A stretch of DNA of 39,970 bases. It comes from Sphingomonas kyeonggiensis (lineage in GTDB: Bacteria > Pseudomonadota > Alphaproteobacteria > Sphingomonadales > Sphingomonadaceae). The notes below the pieces were generated by a model that saw only the letters and a list, made by a program, of their open reading frames with translations, was not told where the DNA came from and made no database searches. The stretch lies in the NCBI RefSeq assembly GCF_014204495.1, contig NZ_JACHLN010000006.1, forward strand, positions 1 to 39,970. The letters are read 5' to 3'. The position numbers and the translations under genes were made by a program. Shown here piece by piece: positions 7,658 to 16,369 of this stretch. How positions within the stretch are numbered: position 1 is the stretch's first letter; each line of letters starts with the position of its first letter.

Positions 7658-9166
7658 TCAGAGGCGATGCGCCGCTTGCAACCGTTTCAGGGCGTCGCTT
7701 GCATAGGTGTTCGTCGGATCGAGTGCCAGGGATTGCCGAAACAGAGTGATCGCCTGTTTCGGATCGCCTTCAGCGACCGCTATGTCCGCCAACCCGTCAT
7801 GGCTGTAGGCAGACTTGGGATAGACCGTCAGGTTGAAGCGAAAGATCGCCTTGGCATCCGTATAGCGGTGCGCCTCGTATAGGTCATAGCCCAGCCCCAC
7901 CAGCGCGTCGTCGCTGAAGTCGAGCTTCGCCCCTGATCGCTTTAGTTCGCCATAGTGGGCAATGGCGTCGGCAACGCCGCCGCGATCGATCCGGTCCCAG
8001 AGGATCTCACGGAGCTGTGCGACAGGCAGCGTCACCGGCTGACCGAAGGCGATCGCGGCCATCGCGTTCCCGACCTTGCCGGCCGACGCGCGGTCGCTGT
8101 TGCTCAGCACGATGGCAGTGAGGCCATCGACCGGGAAGCGGATGATGTAGGTGGAAAAACCATTGTCGCTGCCCGAATGGTCCATTTCGCGTCGGCCGAA
8201 CCGCTCGGCGATCCGCCACCCGAAGCCGTAGTTACTCTTGGCGGGCGTGAACATCGCGTCGAGGGACGCCTGGCCGACCAGTTTGCCGGGCACCAGCGCG
8301 CGATCCCAAAGCAGCAGGTCGCCCACCGTCGAATATAGGCCGCCTGCGGCATAGCCGACCGTACGACTGATGATTGGCGCGTTGATGAAGGTGGTGCCGA
8401 GCGAATAATAGCCCGACGCGCGATGCGGGATCAGCGCGCGGGTATTGTCGTCGCCGCTATGCGTCATGCCGAGCGGCACGAGAATGCGCTGCTTCACATA
8501 CTCGCCCCAGCCCATCCCCGAGGCGCGCTCGATGATGAGACCGAGCAGGTGGTAGCCGGAATTGGAATAGTCATATTTCTCGCCCGGCGCGAACTTGAGC
8601 GGCAGATCACGGAACAGCGCCACCAGCTCGATGGGCTTATAGTCGCGCCGCGACAGCATCTCGTCCCACTCGGGCAGGCTGGAAAAGTTGGGGATGCCCG
8701 AGGTGTGGTTCAGCAACTGGCGGATCGTTATCGGTTGCCACACGGCCGGGCAATCGGTCAGATAGCGGCAGATCGGATCGTCGACCTGGAGCTTTCCCTG
8801 TTCCTGAAGCTGCATGACAGCTAGTGCGGTGAACTGCTTAGTGACAGATGCGAGGCGATAAACCGTATCCGCGCCATTCGGCACGCCCAGCTCATAATTC
8901 GCCATACCGTAGCTGCGCACGAACACCGGCTTGCCGCCGCGCGCCAGCAGTACCGTCCCGGAGAACTGCTCGTTCCGCGTCGCGGCGCGGAGATAGGCGT
9001 CAAGGGCGGTATCGAGCGCCTGTTCGGTCGGGGTGGTCGCGGATGGCGGCGCTGGCACCTGGGCCATTGCAGGAGACGCGCACGCGACCAGCGCCGGCAT
9101 GGCGCCCAAAGTCACGCCTAGGCTCGTCGCCCGTTGCCAGGCCCGCTTTCGCTTCGTCACTGCCAT
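7658..9166 (-). CDS. Beta-lactamase-family serine hydrolase with C-terminal TPR
   Basis: 502 residues. The penicillin-binding-protein/class C beta-lactamase fold (S12-type) is shown by Ser107-x-x-Lys110 (RLASVTKQF), Tyr200-Ser-Asn202 (DYSNSGY) and a His330-Ser-Gly triad (MDHSGSDNG) in place of KTG. Residues about 420-500 form TPR-like helices (DAKAIFRFNL, GLADIAVAEGDPKQAITLFRQS). The N-terminus is an export signal; LVAC around residues 26-29 could be a lipobox, although a normal signal-peptidase site (SPAMAQ) follows. The start at 9166 has a good GAGGGTGGG site; an upstream in-frame ATG does not. It probably hydrolyses peptide or ester bonds at the envelope, since members of this group rarely confer resistance. 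Divergent from the retropepsin-like gene. Confidence 0.88.
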   Translation of the reverse strand: MAVTKRKRAWQRATSLGVTLGAMPALVACASPAMAQVPAPPSATTPTEQALDTALDAYLRAATRNEQFSGTVLLARGGKPVFVRSYGMANYELGVPNGADTVYRLASVTKQFTALAVMQLQEQGKLQVDDPICRYLTDCPAVWQPITIRQLLNHTSGIPNFSSLPEWDEMLSRRDYKPIELVALFRDLPLKFAPGEKYDYSNSGYHLLGLIIERASGMGWGEYVKQRILVPLGMTHSGDDNTRALIPHRASGYYSLGTTFINAPIISRTVGYAAGGLYSTVGDLLLWDRALVPGKLVGQASLDAMFTPAKSNYGFGWRIAERFGRREMDHSGSDNGFSTYIIRFPVDGLTAIVLSNSDRASAGKVGNAMAAIAFGQPVTLPVAQLREILWDRIDRGGVADAIAHYGELKRSGAKLDFSDDALVGLGYDLYEAHRYTDAKAIFRFNLTVYPKSAYSHDGLADIAVAEGDPKQAITLFRQSLALDPTNTYASDALKRLQAAHRL

Positions 9167-9244
9167 CGCCCACCCTCGTTCCGGTATTGAATATGCAACA
9201 ATGCTGTGTATTGCTCTGTTAATACACATGAGGCCAGCAAAAAC

Positions 9245-10020
9245 ATGCATCCCTCGATTTTCCGGGCGGCGACTTTGGCCGCGGCCGTCGCGGCCAGTCT
9301 CGTGACGCCAGCTTCTGCAATCAAGCCGGAAGACTCCAAAGCCTGTGCACTGGCGCGACGGGCCGCAACCGGTGCAGCGCTGAGTGTGCCGTTTCGCGTC
9401 GTGGACGGTTGCATCTACGTCACCGCGAAGGTCGATGATAAAGGGCCGTTCGTCTTTGCCGTCGATCTCGGCGGCTTCGTTCGGCGCGATCTTGAAGTTG
9501 CAACCCGGGACTATAGCAGCAAGCTCACCCCCGAAGCGGCGTTCTCGGGTATCCTCGGACGCGAGTTTTTCGGCGATGGCCTGCTGGTGATCGACTATCC
9601 AGCCGCCGACTGACCTTCACCCGCGCCATCGCCCTATCCGACACCATTAACGGCGTCCTGTATTACGAGCGGGCTTTCCGCGTGCCGGTAAGGATCGGCG
9701 ACACCCTGACGGAAGGCAATCTCGACACGGGTGCCAACGTATCCTTCGTGCTCCCCGGGACTCTGTTCGATCGTATTGGCGGTGGTGCCGTCCAGTCGGC
9801 TGGCGAAGGCAAGTTGACCAATACGGTGGTCAGTACTGGCAAGGCGATGGTCAAGGGTCCGTTCCGCATCGGAGCGGTCTCGCTCTCGGACGTGGAGGTG
9901 CGGGTTTCGGATCGCTATCCCGAGCTGCTGGTCGGCGCACATGCCCTGCAGCATTTCACCCTACTGATCGACCAGCGATTCAGAAGGATTGCATTATGCC
10001 CCTGCCCGCCACGCTCTTGA
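9245..10020 (+). pseudogene. Retropepsin-like aspartyl protease, frameshifted
   Basis: Two frames together make one protein of about 258 residues. The first (9245-9613) has a signal peptide (MHPSIFRAATLAAAVAASLV and on), then VPFRVVDGCIYVTAKV and VFAVDLGG, and stops at 9611-9613 just after LLVIDYPA. The second frame continues without a break in sense as RRLTFTRAIALSDTINGVLY, then GNLDTGANVSFVLP and LVGAHALQHFTLLIDQR. One missing base near 9604-9608 (GCCGCCGACTG where GCCCGCCGACTG would be in frame) explains the change. The LDTGA motif is the aspartyl-protease active site; the first-lobe motif (VDLGG) is degenerate. It is either a recent pseudogene or a sequencing error. Divergent from the serine-hydrolase gene at 9166 with 78 bp between start codons. 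Confidence 0.75.
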
Positions 10021-10204
10021 GGTAATGTTCCGTGGCCCGCACCTCTGCAACGGTGCGGTCTCCGCCTATCGGCAGGCATCGACGAACATTGTCTATGAAG
10101 CTGCCGCCCATTCTTGCCTTCTGGGTTGTTGCGCACCCAGGCCCGACCAGCACCTTCCCCGTCTCAGGATCTCGCCAGGGGTGCCCGACAGGCGGCCGGA
10201 TCAT
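9980..10204 (-). CDS. Possible small protein coupled to the 10201-10536 gene
   Basis: A 74-residue open frame starting MIRPPVGHPWRDPETGKV and ending SVAGRGIMQSF. No domain is recognised. Its ATG overlaps the stop of the upstream gene as ATGA, the pattern of translational coupling, and this is the main support. Against it, the last 41 bases run antisense to the end of the retropepsin-like gene, and in this GC-rich DNA open frames arise easily. Confidence 0.25.
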   Translation of the reverse strand: MIRPPVGHPWRDPETGKVLVGPGCATTQKARMGGSFIDNVRRCLPIGGDRTVAEVRATEHYLKSVAGRGIMQSF

Positions 10205-10536
10205 TCAGGTCCGCGGGCTGGTTGCAAGGTTGCCTGAAACCTTGGCATCAGCGCCAACTTGCGAAGAGCAGACATGTATGCCGAGTTCTCACAAGATGCG
10301 CGGCTCCCCTCGGTCGTGTCGCATTTCGCGATCCCGCCTTCTGCGTCACGTGGCAGCTCTCTATCCAGCGCACGCCGATCTCGAATGGACAGGCTTGCAC
10401 GGAAGTCATCGAGGCGTTGCAACAGGTCGCCGGGGGTGATCCGGGCGACCACAGCTTCAGAAGGCGGGCGCGGCGGTGTTTGAGGAGTGTCAGCAGTTTG
10501 CGCGACAGCCAATAGCAGTACCGTTGGGACCAGCAT
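10201..10536 (-). CDS. Small exported hypothetical protein
   Basis: 111 residues starting with a short hydrophobic export signal (MLVPTVLLLAVAQTA), followed by a proline-rich stretch (DTPQTPPRPPSEAVV) and a charged helical body containing LLQRLDDFRASLS and two cysteines. The start is preceded by AGAGG at a good distance. I do not recognise the family. It lies between the retropepsin-like gene and the S9 peptidase gene but is separated from the latter by about 145 bp, and it is downstream of it in the same direction. Confidence 0.5.
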   Translation of the reverse strand: MLVPTVLLLAVAQTADTPQTPPRPPSEAVVARITPGDLLQRLDDFRASLSIRDRRALDRELPRDAEGGIAKCDTTEGSRASCENSAYMSALRKLALMPRFQATLQPARGPE

Positions 10537-10681
10537 TTACACCTCTATGATCAGGACTCACTTGTCTCGGCGAATAGGTACTCGCACCTGGCTGCGGATT
10601 CCAATGACAACGGCGTCATCGAGAGCTGCATTTATTGAGTTCTCGGTCGGCGATCGTTGCCTATGCGTTGGAGGCTTGGCG

Positions 10682-13126
10682 CTATTGGGGGCCGGCATCT
10701 TCCAGTGGATCCCGCGACGCATCGAGAAACGCAAAGACATGTGCCCAATAGTCGCGTAGGTTCGCCGGGCTGATCAGGCTGTGGCTCTCGCCCTTGTAGC
10801 GCAGGAGCATCGCGTCCTTGCCAAGGCGGTAAAGCGCCAGGAACATGCGCTCGGCCTGTGCCGCCGGCACATAGTCGAGGTCGGAGGTGACCAGCAGCAC
10901 CGGCACCCGGATGTCCTCGACATGATAAAAGGGGCTGTTCTTCGCATAGCGCGCGAGCGCGGCCCAGGGCGGCACGCCCATCCGGCCCTGGCCGCCTTCC
11001 GCCCAGCCGATCGGGATGGTCAGGGAGATGCCGTTGTCTTCATAGTCGATGCGCGGGTCCATCGCGCCATAGACACTGGTGAGGTCATAGACGCCATTGG
11101 CGGCGACGACGCCGGCGAAGCGGTCGCTGAGCGCAGCGGTGCCGAGCACCGTATAGCCGCCATAGCTGTGCCCAACCAGAAGCGGCTTGGCGCGCGATAT
11201 GAGGCCGCTTGCCTGCGCCGCGTCGACCGCCTGGGCGATTTCCGCGACGATCGTGGGGAGCGGGTCGTCCGGGCCGGGGGCGAGCGGGACGCTGGGTTGG
11301 AGCACTGCATAGCCATGGCCGACCAGCAGCAGCGGATGGGTCATGATCGTCGGCATCGCGGGCCGGGAGTCGGCGGGGGGCGTGGTGCCATAGGGATAGC
11401 CGGGGTAGGGGACGACGATCAGCCGGGGCGGCGCGTCGGATCTGGGCGGCAGCAACAGCCAGTGATTGAGGGTCGTGCCGTCCGCGGCCTTGCTGTGCAG
11501 CAACACGCGCTTCGGCGGCTCGACCGCAGATAGATGCTGGTTGATCCGGTCGAGCACGCGCTCAGCACCACGCTCGCTCCAGCGCAGCGTGCCGACGCCG
11601 TGATCGTCCTCCCCATAGCTGAGGAGCCCGCCCGAGGGCGTCATCGCCAGCATCATGCCGCCGTGCGCGATCCTGTCGCTCTGAAGCCGGCCCGTCTGGT
11701 CCTCGACTAGGACATGGGCGGCATCATTGGTGCCGAGCAATGCCATGGCCCGCGTCGGGATGGCATTGATCCAGCGGCGGGTGCCGAGGCTATGGCCATC
11801 GAACAGCAGCGGCCGTACCGTGCGGACCGGGCCATCGGCGACGCGGTGGAGCCTGCCGTCCCAGTTGCCGCGCCACAGCCCGCGTACATCGCCGGCATAG
11901 AAATGTGCCGTATCGGCGGCGGCCAGTTCGGCAGGCGCCGTCGGAAAATCGGCCGTAATCGCCCGGGCGCCGGTCTTGCCCTCGATACGGTACCAGTCGC
12001 GCCGATGGTCGGTGCTGCGCTCGGCGAAGACCAGGGGGCGGTCGCCAGCCCAGCCGGCGGGTACGAACCGCGCGCTGCCGCCGGCGATCTGCGGCACGGC
12101 ACGGAGCGTCGCCGGCAGCGGCGTGGAGATGGTGTCGCTGCGCGCATCGAACCGGTAGAGCTGGCCTTGTGCCCAGGATTCGCCATCGGCGCGGGCATAG
12201 AAGAGCAATTGCGCGCCGGTTGGGGACCAGTGGAGCAAGCTCGGCAGGATATCGCATCCCGGGCAAGGCTGCCGCGGCGTGCCGCGTGCCAGGTCGAGGA
12301 TCGTCAAGCGCTGGCGGCGTGGCTCGAATGCCGGGTCGATGGCAAGTGCCGGATCGGGCTGGACGGGCCCGCCCTTGTCCAGCAGCGCGAGCTGGCGATG
12401 GTCGCTCGAGAGCGCGAGGTCGAGCACATCGCCCTGGAAGCGGGTGCGCGTGGCGCCCGTTGCAAGGTTCAACTCGACGACCCGGCGGTCGCGATAACTC
12501 GTGCCGCGCGCCAGGAAGCGGCCGCTGCCGAGCAAGGTCGAGGCTGGTTTCTGTCCGCGAGCGGTCTTCTCCCAGCCGGCGGCGGCGAAGCGCTGGGCGT
12601 TGACGGGGTTTTGGAACAAGGCGGGCAACCCGCCATCTGCCAGCGTCACGACGAGCAGCCGGTCATCGTCCAGCCAGAGCGGGGCCGGATGCGCGTCGGG
12701 CAGGTCCGGCACCAGGTCGAGCCAGCGCACTGCGCCGCTCGCGAGTTCGACCACGCCGAGCTGGAGGCGGTTCTCGGCGAAGCGGAAGACCGACAGGCGG
12801 CGGCCCGAAGGCGAGAAGTCGCCTGCCCAATAGCCTGTCTTTGGGTCCTGGGCGAATAGCGGGCGGGCAGGCGCCTTGCCGGCCAGGTCGATCACGAGCA
12901 GCTTCGAGACCAGCCGCTTGACGTTCCAGTCATATCGAAAGTCCGGCGCGCTGTCGAAGCGCGCGCGCCGCTCGACGACCGCGAACTGGCCGCCGGGCTC
13001 GACCAGCACTTGCCCATAGCTTTCCAGCTGCAACAGGTCGTCGATCGTATAGGGCCCGGCTGTCGCCGATCGAATCAGTGCCGGGCACAGCATCAGGCAT
13101 AGCGCGGCCATCCAGGTGAAGCGCAT
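10682..13126 (-). CDS. S9-family prolyl-oligopeptidase-like peptidase (possible isopeptidase)
   Basis: 814 residues with a signal peptide (about 1-23). Residues 30-560 form a beta-propeller-like domain and 570-814 an alpha/beta hydrolase domain. The S9 triad is visible as Ser654 in GHSYGG, Asp751 in SDLDYVP and His782 in GESHSL. Enzymes of this fold cut peptides small enough to enter the propeller. The gene is the last of an ECF sigma - FecR - TonB receptor - S9 series, 52 bp behind the receptor gene. The same gene association occurs in lasso-peptide loci, where the S9-type enzyme (Atxe2) opens the isopeptide ring of the imported lasso peptide. I infer that this enzyme acts in the periplasm on a peptide taken up by the adjacent receptor. 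Membership in the Atxe2 subfamily is not established. Confidence 0.88.
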   Translation of the reverse strand: MRFTWMAALCLMLCPALIRSATAGPYTIDDLLQLESYGQVLVEPGGQFAVVERRARFDSAPDFRYDWNVKRLVSKLLVIDLAGKAPARPLFAQDPKTGYWAGDFSPSGRRLSVFRFAENRLQLGVVELASGAVRWLDLVPDLPDAHPAPLWLDDDRLLVVTLADGGLPALFQNPVNAQRFAAAGWEKTARGQKPASTLLGSGRFLARGTSYRDRRVVELNLATGATRTRFQGDVLDLALSSDHRQLALLDKGGPVQPDPALAIDPAFEPRRQRLTILDLARGTPRQPCPGCDILPSLLHWSPTGAQLLFYARADGESWAQGQLYRFDARSDTISTPLPATLRAVPQIAGGSARFVPAGWAGDRPLVFAERSTDHRRDWYRIEGKTGARAITADFPTAPAELAAADTAHFYAGDVRGLWRGNWDGRLHRVADGPVRTVRPLLFDGHSLGTRRWINAIPTRAMALLGTNDAAHVLVEDQTGRLQSDRIAHGGMMLAMTPSGGLLSYGEDDHGVGTLRWSERGAERVLDRINQHLSAVEPPKRVLLHSKAADGTTLNHWLLLPPRSDAPPRLIVVPYPGYPYGTTPPADSRPAMPTIMTHPLLLVGHGYAVLQPSVPLAPGPDDPLPTIVAEIAQAVDAAQASGLISRAKPLLVGHSYGGYTVLGTAALSDRFAGVVAANGVYDLTSVYGAMDPRIDYEDNGISLTIPIGWAEGGQGRMGVPPWAALARYAKNSPFYHVEDIRVPVLLVTSDLDYVPAAQAERMFLALYRLGKDAMLLRYKGESHSLISPANLRDYWAHVFAFLDASRDPLEDAGPQ

Positions 13127-13178
13127 GGTCGATTATCCAGGTTGGTGAAGGGAAGGCGCGCGGGCCGCTAGGACTGCG

Positions 13179-16100
13179 TCACCATTTCTTGACGACCTGC
13201 AGCGACACGAACCGGCCGATCGGGTCGGCATTGGCCGCGCCATAGCCGAACCCGCTCGGCTGATCGACGAAGGGCGGATCGGCATCGAGCAGGTTTTGCG
13301 CATTGAGCGCGAAGCTGAGCCCGATGCGCTCGAATGCCTTGGGCTGAATGCGCAGCTGCGCGTCAAACGTTGTCCAGCTGCCGACCGGGCGCGCCGGGCT
13401 GCTCACATCATCGAGGTAGCCGCTGACATGGTTGAGCGTTACCGAGACGCCCCAGCCTTGCCTGTCCCAGCCGGCCGAGGCCCGCAGCCGCCAGGCCGGC
13501 GGGTTGGCGATCGTGCCGACCTGGTCGATCCGCGGCGCCAGCGGCGTGATGCGGCGCTGATAGTCGAACATGTGCGAGGCATTGGCGCTGAGTGTGGCGG
13601 CGCCGCCGGCCAGGTCGAACGATCCCGCTGCCAGCAGGTCCATGCCCCGCACCACGAGCTCGCTCGAATTGACCAGCCGTCCGTCGAGAATCGCCTTGTA
13701 GAATTCGGGCGGGAAGAGCCCTGCGATCAACGAGCCGGGCGCGTTGATCAGCGCCAGCAGCCGTTCGCGGTCGGCGGGGTTCGCGACGGGATCGACCCGG
13801 CTGATATAGGGCGAGAAGATCATGTTGGAGAGTGCGTCGCTCAGATTGTCATAGGCTGGCCGCTCGATCCGGTTCTTGAACTTGGTCTGGAACCAGGTCG
13901 CCTCTACATGCCAGCGGCGTGCCCAGTTCGGCTGATAGCGCAGATTGAGTGTCAGCGAGCTTGCGGTCTCGGGCTTGAGATCGGGGTTGCCGCCGTAGAG
14001 GGTCACGACCGGGGTCAGCACGCCCGCCGCGTCGCGCAGCTGGACATAGGAGACGCTGAGCGCATCGCGTACCTCGCGCAGCACCGGTGCCCGGAACGAG
14101 GTGCCCCAGCTCGCCTTGAAGCCGAGCTCCGTGCTCGGTTCCCAGACCAGGCCGAGCTTGGGATTGGTGGTGCCGCCAAAGTCGCTGTAATGTTCATGGC
14201 GCACGGCAGCGGAGAGCGTCAGCCGCCTGAGGCCCGGCCGGCCATTATCGGGCCCGAACAAGGGCACCGCCAGTTCGGCAAAGGCCGCGGTGATGTCGCG
14301 CCCGGCATGGGTGCCGGTCAGCGCGGTCGGCTTGGTCCCGGAGAAGAAATTCTCGCCGCTGCGCTCGAAATGCTCATGCCGGAAATTGACGCCGAAGGCC
14401 GCCTTGATCCGCCCGCCGGGCAGGCGGAACAGACTGCCGTCCGCCTTCAAATTGGCGGTATCCATCACGCTGATCGTGGTGTTGCGCGCGAAACCCTGGC
14501 CGATGAAGTCGAGGATCGCCTGGCTGTTGACCAGACCATCGCCATAGGGGTTGAAGAAGCCGTTGGTCGCTGTGCTGAATGCGGTACCGGGATCGTCCGG
14601 CAGCGATCCGACGGCTTCCGCGAAATAGGTCGAGTTCACCACATTCTCATAGGCGGTATAGGTCCGCTCCCGGGCGTGGCTGACATAGGTCTCGGCTTGC
14701 CAGTCGCCAAAGGGCGCAACCGTCGCCCCCGCCGTGGCGCTCCACGACGTCACCGAGCCCGGTTGCCGGATCGGGCCGATCTCGCGGGTGAAGGAATAGG
14801 CGATCAGGCTGTAGGGCGACCCGTCGGGGCTGACGAAATAGGGGTTGCGGGCATCGACCTGGGCAAGCCCGGTCGAGGCCTGGCCGTTGCTCTCGAAGGA
14901 CCGGTGCGCATAGCGGCCCTCGGCGAACAGCTGCAGCGTGCCCAGATCCTGCTCGGCGCTGAGATAGGCCGCGTGTCGGTCCTGGCGCGGCAGCAAGTCG
15001 GTGCCGACACGGAAATTCTCGAGGTTCTGGCCCGCGGCGAAATCCTTTGGGCTAAGGCCGGTGCCGTTCTGGCCGGTGGGAATGGCAAAGGCCGGCTCGA
15101 TCGCGCCCGCCGGTGTGATGGTCAGGATTGTGCCGGGATTGGAGAAATAGGAGCGCCAGTCGCTGCCGCCGAACGGCCGCAAGTCGGGCGATCGCGTATA
15201 GGCGCGCTGGTCGGTGCGCAGCCGGCCACGGTGCATATATTCATAGGCCGCGAGGACATGGCCCGTCGACCAGCTCGCCCCGAGCACCTGGCCGATCTGG
15301 ACCTCGCTGGCGCCGCCCTGCGTCGCAGTGCCGAGCCGCAGCCGCGTCTCGCCGCCGTCCAATGTCTTGCGCAAGAGGATGTTGACGACGCCGCCGACCG
15401 CGTCGGAACCATAGAGCGCCGAGGCGCCGTCGGTGAGGATCTCTATCCGCTCGACCGCCGCGAGCGGGATCAGCGAGATGTCGGCGAAATCGCCTTGCCC
15501 GCCCGAGCCCGGCAGGCGGCGGCCATTGACCAGCGTCAGCGTCGCGTCGCTGCCGAGCCCGCGCAGATTGGCGCTGGTGCCAAGGCCGATATTCTGGGTG
15601 GTGCGGTCCGCCCCGGTCAGGCTGGTGTCCTCGGTGCCGGTGCCACCGAAATTCTGCGGGAGCGCTGCGATCGCCTCGCCGACCGAGCCATGGCCAGCCC
15701 GGTCGATGTCGAATCGGTCGAGCACGACCATCGGCGACGCCCTTTCCGAAATCCCGCGGATGTTCGACCCAGTCACCAGGATCTTGGTGTCGCCACTTTC
15801 CTCCTGCGCCGCGCGCGGCGCGGGTGCCGATATGGGCGTGGCGGGCATCGGCGTGGCGCGTTGGGGGCGCGCCGGCTTGGCGGCTGTCCGGGGCGCAGGC
15901 ACCCGCCGCTGGAACAGTACATAGGCGTTGCCCGCGCGCCGGACCGCGATGCCGGTCCCGCGCAGCAGTTGCGCAAGCGCTTCGTCATCGCCGTAGCGGC
16001 CATCGAGCGCCTGGCTGGTTCTACCGGCGACGAGCGTGCTCGGATAGAGAAGCTGGCGATGGGTGATCCGCGCATAGGTGGCCAGCGCCTGGTCGAGCGG

Positions 16101-16229
16101 TCCCGCAGCGATGTGGAATTCCTGCTGCGCGCGGGCCGACCAGGCCGGGCCCGGTGCGATCATCGCGATCGTCGCCGCCCCCATCAGGCTGAATCGCGTG
16201 CTCCCGGCGATGATCGGCTCTTTCCTCAC
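13179..16229 (-). CDS. TonB-dependent receptor with STN signalling domain
   Basis: 1016 residues: signal peptide about 1-35, STN domain about 37-108 (FHIAAGPLDQALATYA to GNAYVLFQRR), a proline/alanine-rich linker 109-142, plug domain about 148-290 (ILVTGSNIRG, ANLRGLGSDATLTLVNGRR, DGASALYGSDAVGGVVNI), and a long beta-barrel ending in an aromatic residue (QVVKKW). The STN domain marks it as a transducer that contacts a FecR anti-sigma factor when ligand binds. The FecR and sigma genes are directly upstream in the same orientation. The ligand is unknown; the S9 peptidase gene directly downstream points to a peptide. The barrel of about 730 residues is large, in line with receptors for bulky substrates. 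Confidence 0.95.
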   Translation of the reverse strand: MRKEPIIAGSTRFSLMGAATIAMIAPGPAWSARAQQEFHIAAGPLDQALATYARITHRQLLYPSTLVAGRTSQALDGRYGDDEALAQLLRGTGIAVRRAGNAYVLFQRRVPAPRTAAKPARPQRATPMPATPISAPAPRAAQEESGDTKILVTGSNIRGISERASPMVVLDRFDIDRAGHGSVGEAIAALPQNFGGTGTEDTSLTGADRTTQNIGLGTSANLRGLGSDATLTLVNGRRLPGSGGQGDFADISLIPLAAVERIEILTDGASALYGSDAVGGVVNILLRKTLDGGETRLRLGTATQGGASEVQIGQVLGASWSTGHVLAAYEYMHRGRLRTDQRAYTRSPDLRPFGGSDWRSYFSNPGTILTITPAGAIEPAFAIPTGQNGTGLSPKDFAAGQNLENFRVGTDLLPRQDRHAAYLSAEQDLGTLQLFAEGRYAHRSFESNGQASTGLAQVDARNPYFVSPDGSPYSLIAYSFTREIGPIRQPGSVTSWSATAGATVAPFGDWQAETYVSHARERTYTAYENVVNSTYFAEAVGSLPDDPGTAFSTATNGFFNPYGDGLVNSQAILDFIGQGFARNTTISVMDTANLKADGSLFRLPGGRIKAAFGVNFRHEHFERSGENFFSGTKPTALTGTHAGRDITAAFAELAVPLFGPDNGRPGLRRLTLSAAVRHEHYSDFGGTTNPKLGLVWEPSTELGFKASWGTSFRAPVLREVRDALSVSYVQLRDAAGVLTPVVTLYGGNPDLKPETASSLTLNLRYQPNWARRWHVEATWFQTKFKNRIERPAYDNLSDALSNMIFSPYISRVDPVANPADRERLLALINAPGSLIAGLFPPEFYKAILDGRLVNSSELVVRGMDLLAAGSFDLAGGAATLSANASHMFDYQRRITPLAPRIDQVGTIANPPAWRLRASAGWDRQGWGVSVTLNHVSGYLDDVSSPARPVGSWTTFDAQLRIQPKAFERIGLSFALNAQNLLDADPPFVDQPSGFGYGAANADPIGRFVSLQVVKKW

Positions 16230-16369
16230 GGTCTTCTCCCCCTGCGCGCCGGTATTCCCGGTCGGTCACTCAAATCGCGCGTTTGTGCAGCGATCGAGGA
16301 AGCAACGCGGCGGGGAAGGGGTGACCCTGGCTGCTTCGCAGAATAAATTTTGCGGGACGGCTGGGCTTG

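Noticed and set aside
11714..12859. A 381-codon plus-strand frame inside the S9 peptidase gene
   Set aside because: Antisense shadow with no recognisable domain; the S9 reading frame is fully supported.
13296..16346. A 1016-codon open frame on the plus strand, antisense to the TonB receptor gene
   Set aside because: It is a shadow frame caused by GC-rich codon structure; the minus-strand protein has clear STN, plug and barrel features and this one has none.
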